Origin: Clostridia bacterium
GTDB lineage: Bacteria > Bacillota > Clostridia > Christensenellales > Aristaeellaceae
Assembly (NCBI GenBank): GCA_009776385.1
Contig: WRFT01000001.1
Coordinates: 1-30,053, forward strand
Length of the DNA: 30,053 bases
Direction: 5' to 3'
Positions 1 through 8,400 of the stretch are shown here, one piece after another (positions within the stretch are counted from its first letter, which is position 1; each line of letters opens with the position of its first letter). Both the position numbers and the translations under genes were made by a program. The notes beneath the pieces were generated by a model that made no database searches, was not told where the DNA came from, and saw nothing but the letters and a program-made list of their open reading frames with translations.

Positions 1-13
1 AGTATATTTCGCC

Positions 14-268
14 TCAATCATTGTTTGGCGTAAGCTGCGGCGGGAAGCCCACGCGAACTACCGGTATAATCGAGACGTCCGGAATGTCAATCTCCACATC
101 TACGACAATTTTCCGCCCGTGTGCCTCGTAGGTTTGACGCCAGCCACCCCGGACTTCCTCGCGGATGTTGTTGATCGTGACACGGTTTGCGGCTGAAGCG
201 GAACCGACGGCTATCAAAACCAGCAGTATAGCTATCATCATTGAGAGAACCCTTGAGCTGCTTTTCAT
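14..268 (-). CDS. Short secreted protein, possibly the N-terminal piece of a longer protein
   Basis: This is an 84-residue ORF with a clear Sec signal peptide: a basic start (MKSSSR), a hydrophobic core at about residues 8-22 and an A-S-A cleavage site near residue 26. The mature part is only about 58 residues and contains the phrase TYEAHGRKIVVDVEIDIP. That phrase reminds me of the beginning of larger secreted Clostridia proteins of the DUF6034 type; this is a recollection, not a search result. A ribosome binding site (AAAGGGGTG) lies 5 bases before the ATG. The stop is 14 bases from the window edge. In the -1 frame an ATG overlaps the stop and stays open to the edge, so a frameshifted continuation or a second overlapping gene are both possible. 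It is divergent from the sigma factor gene. Function unknown. Confidence 0.55.
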   Translation of the reverse strand: MKSSSRVLSMMIAILLVLIAVGSASAANRVTINNIREEVRGGWRQTYEAHGRKIVVDVEIDIPDVSIIPVVRVGFPPQLTPNND

Positions 269-334
269 CGAAACACCCCTTTCACTCTATCTACTGCCGT
301 TCGGCTAGCATTCCTAACACACATGACGCATTTG

Positions 335-343
335 TGCTACAAT
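335..343 (+). promoter_or_regulatory. Extended -10 promoter element for the sigma factor gene
   Basis: TGCTACAAT is an extended -10 (TGn plus TACAAT, one mismatch to TATAAT). No convincing -35 lies 17 bases upstream, which suits an extended -10 promoter. It sits inside the longest possible reading of the downstream ORF, which supports the later GTG start at 365. Confidence 0.4.
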
Positions 344-364
344 TGGACTTGTGAGGTGAACGCC

Positions 365-931
365 GTGAGTGAATCCTCCCAAGCAAAATGGCTGGAAGCT
401 TTATTCAATCAGTATTACGACCTTCTCTATGATGTCGGCGTGCACCTATGCAAGGGGCAACCCGCTTTGTTGGATGGTTTATATGATGCGTTGCAGGAAG
501 TCTTTATCGCTTTGTGGCGTAAACGAAACAAACTGGTTGACCATCCGAATATCGGCGGTTGGCTTGTTGTCGCGCTGCGGTTCGAGCTCCAAGCGCGCAT
601 GAAAAAAGAAGGGCGAAGGACAAAAGCTGCGTCCTATTCATTGGATGACCCGGATTCTGCTCCACCATTGGCAGATCCTACGCCCAGCATAGCGGACAAC
701 CTGTTGTATAAGGAAAAAATCGAGGCGCTCAAAGCATTGCTGGGCATAGAAAATACGCGGCTATTCCTTGATTATACGCTGGGCGGTCAAAGCGCTAAGC
801 AAGTAGCGGTGCAATACGGATTAACCGAAAGCGGCGTGTGGATGCGCATCAGCAGGATTAAAAAGAAAATTTACGAGCACCCGGAGATGTTCACACTTTT
901 CTTGTGGATCCTGTTAGGAAGCCGAGTTTAA
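365..931 (+). CDS. ECF-type RNA polymerase sigma factor
   Basis: This 188-residue protein has the ECF plan: a region 2-like helical segment in the N-terminal half (LFNQYYDLLYDVG, then DALQEVFIALWRKRNKL, the usual promoter-melting and core-binding stretch), a variable linker rich in D, P and S, and a C-terminal helix-turn-helix of region 4 type (GQSAKQVAVQYGLTESGVWM followed by RISRIKKKIYEH). It should direct core RNA polymerase to a small set of promoters. The frame is open back to an ATG at 323. I prefer GTG at 365 because GAGGTGAA sits just ahead of it (6-base spacing from AGGTG) and the extended -10 lies inside the longer version. The next gene begins 35 bases downstream and probably encodes its anti-sigma factor. 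The ECF subgroup and the signal sensed are not visible. Confidence 0.8.
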   Translation: MSESSQAKWLEALFNQYYDLLYDVGVHLCKGQPALLDGLYDALQEVFIALWRKRNKLVDHPNIGGWLVVALRFELQARMKKEGRRTKAASYSLDDPDSAPPLADPTPSIADNLLYKEKIEALKALLGIENTRLFLDYTLGGQSAKQVAVQYGLTESGVWMRISRIKKKIYEHPEMFTLFLWILLGSRV

Positions 932-966
932 AAGACGTATAGGTATCAGAGAGGTGGGTATAGCGT

Positions 967-2187
967 ATGAAGGAAAAGTGGAATCCACAACAAAATAAAG
1001 CACCCCAACGCCTGTTTGCGCACGGCATGCTCACTTCCCAGGATGCGGCATATATTCTGGACTGGCAGATTCAATTGCCGGCAGAGCGGATCGACTGCGC
1101 GCTGATTGATGAATGCACTCTTTTGCTTAACCCTCAACGCGAAACCCAGCCCACTCCTCGGAAGGATGAAATTTGGGCCCGGATTCAATCCGCGTTACAT
1201 CCCGTCGCGTCGATCCCACGGGAGCGTCCCACCCTCTTGCGCCCTCGGCGAATCGCGGTACTGGTTCTCGCCGCTATACTGCTTCTTGCGCTGGCTGCGG
1301 CGGCTGTCGCCACGCTGTTGCGTATCGATGTTTTCAACATCTATACCGGCCATGTGTACCCGCAGGATTTGCCTCGGCAAACACAGGCGGACGCCTTGGT
1401 ACAGCATCCGCTGGTCACGGTTTCCTTCCCTCATGTGGATGTGACGGTGTGCCAGGCATTGTACGACGGTCATGAACTGCGTATACTGTACGCTATGCGC
1501 GACCGCAGCGCCACCGAACGGATTGCGGCGCAAGGCGAGGACTTTGAGTGGGTCATGCCCGCGGCGCAGCAGGACAATCTGTGCACCGTAGGCGACTGGA
1601 TTGAGATTAATGGCGAGAAGGATTCCCCGCATGATCAACTGGCTCTACCCGGCGAGGAACCCGGCGAAATGCGCTACTTCGTATCACTGGAACCCAGGGA
1701 TAAGACGCTGAAAGATCGTTCGTCATTTGAGGTGGGGCTTCCCTTGATGTGGGATGCGGAGTGCCGCTTCAAGATCGTACCCGACGGGATGCGCTTCACT
1801 GTACTTACAACCGATATAAACGAACACACGCGTAACGCGCAGCCTTTGCAACAGATTATAGATGGCTTTACATTCTCTTTGGAAGAGGCCAGCTTTTCAC
1901 CTATCAGTGCAAGTATCGTCTTATCTATCAGCGGAAAAAGCGACTCCGCGTTGGATGCGATTTCGCATACTTGGGGAACCGCGCAGGTCTACACATCTGC
2001 TGGACAGCCTTTGGGTGTCACCCAAGTCCGCAGTTGGTCTTTTAGAGAACCGGGAAAGGTGACCGTGACCTATCGGGTTGTTCCACCCGACATCTGGCCT
2101 GATAAAATGCTACTGTCCATACCAACCGATAGCGGCACTCCGGATGCGCAACGTACCATCCCAATCACGTTGGAAGCGAAAGAATAG
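967..2187 (+). CDS. Single-pass membrane protein, probable anti-sigma factor
   Basis: The protein has 406 residues. Residues 1-94 are soluble and probably cytoplasmic, residues 96-118 form one strong transmembrane helix preceded by RPRR, and about 290 residues follow that should lie outside the cell. This is the layout of ECF anti-sigma factors (cytoplasmic sigma-binding end, one TM, extracytoplasmic sensor), and it directly follows an ECF sigma gene with its own AGAGGTGG ribosome binding site. The outer part is mostly beta-rich by eye and has the flavour of DUF4179-like proteins, with paired domains such as LEEASFSPISASIVLSISG. I see no zinc-binding HxxxCxxC anti-sigma motif, so the sigma-binding role is inferred from position and topology. 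Confidence 0.65.
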   Translation: MKEKWNPQQNKAPQRLFAHGMLTSQDAAYILDWQIQLPAERIDCALIDECTLLLNPQRETQPTPRKDEIWARIQSALHPVASIPRERPTLLRPRRIAVLVLAAILLLALAAAAVATLLRIDVFNIYTGHVYPQDLPRQTQADALVQHPLVTVSFPHVDVTVCQALYDGHELRILYAMRDRSATERIAAQGEDFEWVMPAAQQDNLCTVGDWIEINGEKDSPHDQLALPGEEPGEMRYFVSLEPRDKTLKDRSSFEVGLPLMWDAECRFKIVPDGMRFTVLTTDINEHTRNAQPLQQIIDGFTFSLEEASFSPISASIVLSISGKSDSALDAISHTWGTAQVYTSAGQPLGVTQVRSWSFREPGKVTVTYRVVPPDIWPDKMLLSIPTDSGTPDAQRTIPITLEAKE

Positions 2188-2200
2188 TTACAAGTTATTC

Positions 2201-2230
2201 TTGTGAGCGGCAATCCGGTTATGTTATGAT
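2201..2230 (+). promoter_or_regulatory. Candidate promoter for the URO-D-like gene
   Basis: TTGTGA (2201-2206) and TATGAT (2225-2230) are separated by 18 bases. The -10 is good and the -35 is moderate. It lies in the 103-base gap between the anti-sigma-like gene and the next ORF, suggesting the latter has its own transcript. Confidence 0.35.
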
Positions 2231-2290
2231 GCAAGCATAAAATATTTTGGTTAAACCGTATGGTTTATAAGTTGATGAAGGAGAAAGCAT

Positions 2291-3370
2291 ATGAAGCACA
2301 TGCCCGCAGGTACGCTTAAACGGTATGACGCGTTTTGGAAACATGAACCATCGGACAGGCCCATCTTGAGTATCACGGTTGAGGATCGGAAAGCAAAACA
2401 AACGGACACGGCGCCTGTTGATCAGCATGACAGGCTAAGCAACTTGGAAGGCCGATATGAAACGTTGCGCGGTTATATTCAAAACACACGTTTTTTTGGG
2501 GACGCCATTCCGCAGGACTGGGCTAATTACGGCCCCGGATGCTTGGCCGCGATGATGGGGAGCGATTATATCCCCACCGAGCACACCGTGTGGTTTGGGG
2601 AGGGCTATACCTTCCTTAAAGATTGGAGCCGTTTAAAGGATTTGCGTTTGATAGAAGATTCGCCTATGTACCGGATGGTGACCGGAATGACGCAGTTGTT
2701 GGCAGACCGGTATGACGGCAGTTACTTAATCGGTGTGAGTGATTTGGGCGGCAACTTAGATATTTTGGCTTCTTTGCGAGATACGCAAACTTTACTGACA
2801 GACTTGATCGATTATCCCGATCAGGTGCTGCAAGCAGTTGAGATGATCGATGAGGCGTGGAAAATTTGTTATGCGCGTTTGCGCGGCGTCATCCGCGCTT
2901 GCGGGCAGCATGGGCACGGCGCTTGGTTGGGGCCCTGGTGCGAGACGACATATTATCCCCTGCAATGCGATTTTTCCGCGATGATTTCACCGGACGACTT
3001 TACGCGCTTCGTGATGCCCTCACTCACACGTATCGCCGCGTTTCTGGACCATAGCATTTACCATTTAGACGGCCCCGGGCAGATTGCTCATGTGGACCGA
3101 TTGCTTACCTTGCCGGGCCTGGATGGCATCCAATGGGTGCCGGGTGACGGAAACGCGGCGGTTTCGGATGAAAAATGGTTCCCGCTTTACGAAAAGATTT
3201 TCAAGGCCGGAAAATGCCTTGTCCTTCACGGGTTGGATAGCGCCAAGAGCGCATTGGAAGTCCAAAGACAGTTCCCCTACAAGGGATTATGGATGTCAGC
3301 CGGGTTTGATAACACCGAAGAAGCGGAGTACTTGCTGGCAAAGGCAGCCGAACACCCCTGCGTATCATGA
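2291..3370 (+). CDS. Uroporphyrinogen decarboxylase (URO-D) family protein, probably not HemE
   Basis: A 359-residue protein of the URO-D/methyltransferase TIM-barrel superfamily. The best signature is in the C-terminal half: SIYHLDGPGQIAHVD, then GLDGIQWVPGDG, then LVLHGLD near the end, which matches the strand order of this barrel. The N-terminal HemE active-site stretch (RPVWFMRQAGR-type, with the catalytic Arg) is absent; the equivalent region reads DRPILSITVEDRK. There are no heme genes nearby. Members without HemE residues are often corrinoid methyltransferases or uncharacterised; I do not see the Cys/His zinc triad of MtaA-type enzymes either, so the substrate is unknown. A strong AAGGAG lies 7 bases before the ATG. 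It is convergent with the pur operon, 34 bases apart. Confidence 0.7.
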   Translation: MKHMPAGTLKRYDAFWKHEPSDRPILSITVEDRKAKQTDTAPVDQHDRLSNLEGRYETLRGYIQNTRFFGDAIPQDWANYGPGCLAAMMGSDYIPTEHTVWFGEGYTFLKDWSRLKDLRLIEDSPMYRMVTGMTQLLADRYDGSYLIGVSDLGGNLDILASLRDTQTLLTDLIDYPDQVLQAVEMIDEAWKICYARLRGVIRACGQHGHGAWLGPWCETTYYPLQCDFSAMISPDDFTRFVMPSLTRIAAFLDHSIYHLDGPGQIAHVDRLLTLPGLDGIQWVPGDGNAAVSDEKWFPLYEKIFKAGKCLVLHGLDSAKSALEVQRQFPYKGLWMSAGFDNTEEAEYLLAKAAEHPCVS

Positions 3371-3386
3371 CAGTTAAGTTGTAATA

Positions 3387-3409
3387 AATAATTTCGGCTT
3401 CGCCTTATT
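3387..3409 (-). terminator. Weak hairpin after purL
   Basis: On the minus strand AATAA, a small GGC-GAA-GCC hairpin and a distal TTATT can fold together, followed by a U-rich tail (TATTAC). The stem is short and bulged and includes the purL stop codon. It is the only terminator-like structure between the convergent URO-D gene and the pur operon. Confidence 0.25.
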
Positions 3410-6400
3410 GAAAGAACGCGACGCCGCTCTCGAAGACAGGTTGGAACTTGTTTCCGTCCACATTCTTGTATAGGTCTTTTCCGGCACGTTCCGTATGCCC
3501 CATTTTACCTAACACATGCCCGTCGGGGCTGGTGATACCCTCTATTGCCCAGGCGGATCCATTGGGATTGTGCCGTATGTCCATCGTGGGTATACCATTT
3601 AAATCCACATATTGCGTAGCGATTTGACCGTTTGCCAAAAGCTGTTCCAACATATCTTGGTTGGCAACGAACCGCCCTTCTCCATGGGAGATAGGAAGGG
3701 TGTGGATGTCGTTGACCCTAGTCTTTTGAAGCCAGGGGCTGAGGTTACTGGCAATGCGTGTGCGTACAAGCATGCTTTGATGGCGTCCGATAGCGTTATA
3801 GGTTAAGGTAGGGCTCTTCTCATCGGTATCCGTAATTTTACCATAAGGCAGCAAACCAAGCTTGATAAGCGCTTGGAAGCCGTTGCATATACCTAAGATA
3901 AGGCCGCCGCGCCGCTCCATCAAATCGCATACCGCGTCTTTTACGGCTGTGTTGCGGAAAAACGCGTTGATGAACTTTCCCGAACCGTCCGGCTCGTCAC
4001 CGCCGGAAAAACCACCGGGGAACACAATCATTTGGCTTTTACTTATCATCCGTGCGGCTTCTCGTAAGGCTTCGGAAATCGCGGCGGGTGTGATATTCTT
4101 AATTATAAAAATATTTGGCTCCGCCCCTGCTCGGCTCAGCGCCGCGGCGGTATCCGTCTCACAATTGGTACCCGGAAAAACCGGTATAAAAGCCATCGGC
4201 TTATACGTGCGCGCCGCGGGCTTGACAGACCGCGGCACGGTATAGGATACCGTTTTTACCGCACCCGTATCCTTATGGATATATGGGAACACGCCGGCAA
4301 GCTTCCCTTCATAAAGTGCTTCCAACGGTTTGAAATCAATTGTCTCTCCGTCTATACGAAGCACATGCTCTTCAATGGTATGGCCTATATAAACGCCGGG
4401 TCCGTCCGCGTTGGCCTCGCCATCGGCCATTTCTATCAATATACTGCCGAAGGCTTGCGCGAATAAGTCGCCGTCGCAGATAAGATGCGCGCCGATTTGG
4501 TTGCCAAGCCCCATTTTAAAGACCGCCTCGGCGATGCCACCCCATCCTACTGCCCAAGCGGAGATAACCTTTTTATCACAGATCATACGGTATAACGTCA
4601 TGTAATTGTCTTTCAACCCGGCCCCGTCATACGGGTCACCGGCCAGCAGCCTCAGGCAGTGCCCTGCAGCCTTCAATTCCGGCGAAATAACCGTGCCGCT
4701 TAAGCCGGAAGCGACGGCGAAGCTGACCAATGTGGGAGGTACATTCAGGTCTTCAAACGAGCCGCTCATACTGTCCTTGCCGCCGATAGCCGCAACACCA
4801 AAGTCCAGTTGGGCGCAAAGAGCGCCCAGTAATGCCGACAACGGCTTTCCCCAGCGGGCAGGATCATTGGTCATACGCTCAAAATACTCTTGAAAAGTGA
4901 GGGCCGCGCCAGTGATATCAAAACCTGCCGCGGCTAGCTTTGCCAGGCTGTCCGTTACAGACAGGTAAGCGCCTTCAAAGGGGCTTTGCGCCATCGTCTG
5001 CGGATAGAACCCATAACTCATGCCGCTGACGGTAGTGGTGTCGCCTCCCACAACGGGTAATTTAGCTGCCATCGTTTGAATGGGTGTGAGCTGTCTGCGT
5101 CCGCCAAAAGGCATGAACACCGTTCCAGAGCCGATGGTGCTGTCAAACCTTTCAACAAGCCCCTTTTTGCCGCATATGTTTAAATCCGAAACCATACTGC
5201 GGTATTTTTCTGTCAGGGTGACACCTTCAAAGGGTGTGTTTTGAACAGAAGCGTCGGGCACAAACGCTTTCGCGTGTTTTTCCGCGCCGTTACTGCCCAA
5301 AAATGCGCGGGAAAGATTGACGATACGCCGCCCGTTCCACATCATTTGAAGGTATGGCTCACGGGTTACCTCCGCTACAACCGCGGCCTCCAAATTTTCA
5401 GTTAAAGCTAAGGCTATAAATGCCTCCGCGTCCTCCTTTGCCACCAACACGGCCATGCGCTCCTGACTCTCGGAAATAGCCAGCTCCGTACCGTCAAGCC
5501 CTTCATATTTCTTGGGTATCTTGTCAAGATTAATCTTTAAACCGTCAGCCAGTTCACCTATCGCCACGCAGACGCCGCCCGCTCCGAAATCATTGCAGCG
5601 CTTTATCATCAAAGACGCCTGTTTTTCGCGGAACAGCCGTTGAAGCTTGCGTTCTGTTACAGGGTTTCCCTTTTGTACCTCCGCGCCGCAGGTATCAACG
5701 CTGGCAAGTTGGTGGCTCTTTGAAGAACCTGTCGCTCCGCCGCAGCCATCACGGCCCGTTCGGCCTCCCAGTAAAATAACCAGGTCGCCCGGAAGCGGGT
5801 GTTCACGGCGCACATGACAGGCGGGTACCGCCCCCACCACGGCGCCTATTTCCAAGCGTTTCGCGGCGTATCCGTCATGGTAAAGCTCATCCACCAAGCC
5901 GGTAGCCAAGCCCACCTGATTGCCATAAGCGCTGAAACCCGCCGCCGCCGTGGTGACCAGCTTCCGTTGAGGCAGCTTCCCCGGCATGGTTTCTACTACG
6001 GGCATTAAAGGATTGGCGGCACCGGTTACGCGCATCGCCTGATATACATACGCCCGGCCTGAAAGGGGGTCTCGTATGGCGCCCCCGATGCATGTCGCCG
6101 CGCCGCCAAATGGTTCTATCTCGGTGGGATGGTTATGGGTCTCGTTTTTAAACAGCAACAACCACGGCTCCGTAGCGCCGCCTAATTGAACATCCAGCTT
6201 GACGGAACAGGCGTTGATCTCCTCGCTTTCGTCGACATTGGCCAACAAACCCTGCCGCTTTAACGCCTTTGCGCCGATGGTGGCGATATCCATCAAATGT
6301 ATGGGTCTGCACTCGCCGTCGTACACACAAGCCCGTAGGTCCAGATATCGGCGGAACGCCTTCTCCACAGCCGGTTTTTGAATGGTTACTTCATCCAAAA

Positions 6401-7091
6401 CGGTTAAGAAAGTGGTGTGGCGGCAATGATCGCTCCAGTAGGTGTCAATCACGCGCAGCTCGGTAACCGTGGGATCACGGCCTTGGGTACGGAAATAAGT
6501 CTGGCAAAACTGAAGGTCAGCTTCATCCATTGCCAAACCATATGCCTTTATCAACCGTGCGATGCCCGTATCATCCGATGACCTGAACCCGTCGAGTACT
6601 TTTATGGTGTCGGGAATAGGAACCTGCAAGACAAGCGTTGTCTTCTCGCTAAGATCCGCTTCCCTTGACTCCACCGGGTTAATTAAATACTGCCGGATAC
6701 GATGAAGCTCCTGTGCGGTCGGGTTTCCTTCCAACAAGTATATTTTTGCGGTATGTACGGTGGGGTTAGCCTCTTGACTGACAAATTGAATACACTCCCG
6801 GCAACTGGCCGCCCGCGCGTCAAACTGGCCGGGCAGGTATTCACAGGCGATAACCGCGCCGGATACCTGCGGCAGCGCGTCATAGGCGATATCCAATGGC
6901 GGTTCCATGAACACAATGGGCTTGCACTGATCAAAGAGAACCCGGTTGATGCCCTCCACATCATAACGGTTCAACAACCGTACGCCCGTCACGCTGGTAA
7001 TCAGTAAACTATCACGAATCTCTTTGAAGACCCATTGCGCCTCCACATCATAAGGGGGCTTTTTTTCAACATAAATACGCTTAACGCTCAT
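3405..7091 (-). CDS. purL: Phosphoribosylformylglycinamidine synthase, large single-chain form
   Basis: Converts FGAR, glutamine and ATP to FGAM, the fourth step of purine synthesis. At 1228 residues it is the fused form carrying synthetase and glutaminase in one chain, as in many Clostridia and lactic acid bacteria, rather than the PurSQL complex of Bacillus. Visible in order: a PurS-like N-terminus, the linker motif DTYWSDHCRHTTF, a first synthetase half with NETHNHPTEIEPFGGAATC and CGGATGSSKS, a second half with GGKDSMSGSF, and a C-terminal class I glutaminase with nucleophile Cys1069 in LGICNGFQAL and the partner pair His1136/Glu1138 in SHGEGRF. No domain is missing. Its ATG overlaps the end of purD by 11 bases, so translation is probably coupled. 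It is the last gene of the operon. Confidence 0.97.
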   Translation of the reverse strand: MSVKRIYVEKKPPYDVEAQWVFKEIRDSLLITSVTGVRLLNRYDVEGINRVLFDQCKPIVFMEPPLDIAYDALPQVSGAVIACEYLPGQFDARAASCRECIQFVSQEANPTVHTAKIYLLEGNPTAQELHRIRQYLINPVESREADLSEKTTLVLQVPIPDTIKVLDGFRSSDDTGIARLIKAYGLAMDEADLQFCQTYFRTQGRDPTVTELRVIDTYWSDHCRHTTFLTVLDEVTIQKPAVEKAFRRYLDLRACVYDGECRPIHLMDIATIGAKALKRQGLLANVDESEEINACSVKLDVQLGGATEPWLLLFKNETHNHPTEIEPFGGAATCIGGAIRDPLSGRAYVYQAMRVTGAANPLMPVVETMPGKLPQRKLVTTAAAGFSAYGNQVGLATGLVDELYHDGYAAKRLEIGAVVGAVPACHVRREHPLPGDLVILLGGRTGRDGCGGATGSSKSHQLASVDTCGAEVQKGNPVTERKLQRLFREKQASLMIKRCNDFGAGGVCVAIGELADGLKINLDKIPKKYEGLDGTELAISESQERMAVLVAKEDAEAFIALALTENLEAAVVAEVTREPYLQMMWNGRRIVNLSRAFLGSNGAEKHAKAFVPDASVQNTPFEGVTLTEKYRSMVSDLNICGKKGLVERFDSTIGSGTVFMPFGGRRQLTPIQTMAAKLPVVGGDTTTVSGMSYGFYPQTMAQSPFEGAYLSVTDSLAKLAAAGFDITGAALTFQEYFERMTNDPARWGKPLSALLGALCAQLDFGVAAIGGKDSMSGSFEDLNVPPTLVSFAVASGLSGTVISPELKAAGHCLRLLAGDPYDGAGLKDNYMTLYRMICDKKVISAWAVGWGGIAEAVFKMGLGNQIGAHLICDGDLFAQAFGSILIEMADGEANADGPGVYIGHTIEEHVLRIDGETIDFKPLEALYEGKLAGVFPYIHKDTGAVKTVSYTVPRSVKPAARTYKPMAFIPVFPGTNCETDTAAALSRAGAEPNIFIIKNITPAAISEALREAARMISKSQMIVFPGGFSGGDEPDGSGKFINAFFRNTAVKDAVCDLMERRGGLILGICNGFQALIKLGLLPYGKITDTDEKSPTLTYNAIGRHQSMLVRTRIASNLSPWLQKTRVNDIHTLPISHGEGRFVANQDMLEQLLANGQIATQYVDLNGIPTMDIRHNPNGSAWAIEGITSPDGHVLGKMGHTERAGKDLYKNVDGNKFQPVFESGVAFFQ

Positions 7092-8376
7092 GGTCGGTTT
7101 TCCACTCTGTCTTTAATAGCGCTTTTTCACCGATATCGGTTCGCATGTACATACCCTCAAAGGTTATCAGGCTCGCCGCGTTATACGCGCGCTTGACCGC
7201 GCTGCGCAATGTATCGGCTGTAGCCGTCACATTCAGTACCCGGCCGCCCGATGACTCGATGATGCCGTTTTCTGTTAATCGGGTACCGGCATGAAATATA
7301 TTCGCAAGCTTCTCAGCCGCCGGAATGCCCATAATAGGCTTGCCCGTTTCGTACCGTTCAGGGTACCCTCCGGAAGCAAACACGACACAGCAACAAGCCT
7401 CATCGGAAAACCGACATTCCGTTTGGTTTAATGTACCGTTGGTCGTAGCTTGCATGAGGGTGAACAGGTCGCTTTTTAGAAGAGATAATACGGTTTGCGC
7501 TTCCGGATCGCCAAAGCGGCAATTATACTCGATGACCTTCGGGCCGCTGTCGGTTAACATAAGGCCAAAGTAGAGGCAGCCTTGAAAGGGGCAGCCTTCG
7601 GCACGCATGGCATGCAGTGTGGGCAGGAAAATCGTATCTAAGCATACCTTGGCAATGTCTTGTGCATAAAACGGGTTCGGCGCAATAACGCCCATGCCGC
7701 CGGTATTTAATCCCTTATCACCATTAAGCGCCGTCTTGTGATCCATACAGGATACCATGGGGCGTAAGGTTGTACCATCGGTGAAACAGAGTACGGAAAC
7801 CTCAGGGCCTTGCAGAAACGCTTCCACAACAATGCGGCTGCCGGAGGAGCCGAACTTCCCTTCTTGCATGAGAGCGGTAACGGCTTCTTCCGCTTCACGG
7901 CGGGTATGGCAGATAAGAACGCCTTTTCCCAAAGCCAGCCCGTCAGCCTTTATCACCATCGGGCAGGCGGCGTTCCTCACATAACGCAATGCGGTTTGAT
8001 AGTCGTCAAAGGCAAGGTAATCAGCCGTAGGGATACCGTACCGGCGCATGAGATCTTTTGCGAATATTTTGCTGCCTTCCAGTCGCGCGGCGGCTTTACA
8101 GGGGCCGAAGGTCGGTATACCGCGTGCGGCCAGCAGGTCTACCAACCCTAAGCATAACGGATCATCCGGCGTGACAACCACATAATCCATGCGGTGTTCC
8201 TGTGCAAAATCCGCCAGCTTTTCTATCTCCTTGGCCCCGATGGGAACACAAGTTGCCGTCAAGGCGATGCCGCCGTTACCCGGCGCGCAGTATATCGTGT
8301 CGATTGCAGGGTTTTCTTTTAGTTTTTGAATGATGGCATGCTCTCGTCCGCCGCCGCCTACGACCAATACTTTCAG
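7081..8376 (-). CDS. purD: Phosphoribosylamine-glycine ligase (GAR synthetase), probable CTG start
   Basis: Joins phosphoribosylamine and glycine using ATP, the second step of purine synthesis. It is a 431-residue ATP-grasp enzyme of normal length. Motifs: KVLVVGGGGREHA at the N-terminus, KADGLALGKGV in the ATP-grasp fold, NTGGMG, and the metal-binding EYNCRFGDPEAQ. Start choice: the frame opens at a TTG at 8400 with no ribosome binding site, overlapping the region right after the previous stop. GGAGG at 8384-8388 stands exactly 7 bases before a CTG at 8376-8374. Starting there gives M-K-V-L-V-V-G-G-G-G, the canonical PurD N-terminus, so I annotate CTG. The next candidate (TTG inside KVLVV) would have 16-base spacing and cut the first strand. 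The gene follows the AICAR transformylase by 24 bases and overlaps purL. Confidence 0.93.
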   Translation of the reverse strand: MKVLVVGGGGREHAIIQKLKENPAIDTIYCAPGNGGIALTATCVPIGAKEIEKLADFAQEHRMDYVVVTPDDPLCLGLVDLLAARGIPTFGPCKAAARLEGSKIFAKDLMRRYGIPTADYLAFDDYQTALRYVRNAACPMVIKADGLALGKGVLICHTRREAEEAVTALMQEGKFGSSGSRIVVEAFLQGPEVSVLCFTDGTTLRPMVSCMDHKTALNGDKGLNTGGMGVIAPNPFYAQDIAKVCLDTIFLPTLHAMRAEGCPFQGCLYFGLMLTDSGPKVIEYNCRFGDPEAQTVLSLLKSDLFTLMQATTNGTLNQTECRFSDEACCCVVFASGGYPERYETGKPIMGIPAAEKLANIFHAGTRLTENGIIESSGGRVLNVTATADTLRSAVKRAYNAASLITFEGMYMRTDIGEKALLKTEWKTDHER

Positions 8377-8383
8377 GTTAAGC

Positions 8384-8388
8384 CCTCC
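8384..8388 (-). promoter_or_regulatory. Ribosome binding site that fixes the purD start
   Basis: GGAGG on the minus strand, with 7 bases to the CTG codon at 8376. There is no ATG, GTG or TTG at a normal distance. This site is the main argument for a non-standard start. Confidence 0.7.
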
Positions 8389-8400
8389 GTTTTTAAGCAA

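Noticed and set aside
946..1638. Antisense and out-of-frame ORFs inside the anti-sigma-like gene
   Set aside because: They lie wholly within a better frame, lack ribosome binding sites and have low-complexity, Arg/Pro/Cys-rich translations.
2189..2206. Terminator after the anti-sigma-like gene (ACAAG / CTTGT hairpin)
   Set aside because: Only 5 base pairs and no U-tract; it also overlaps a candidate -35.
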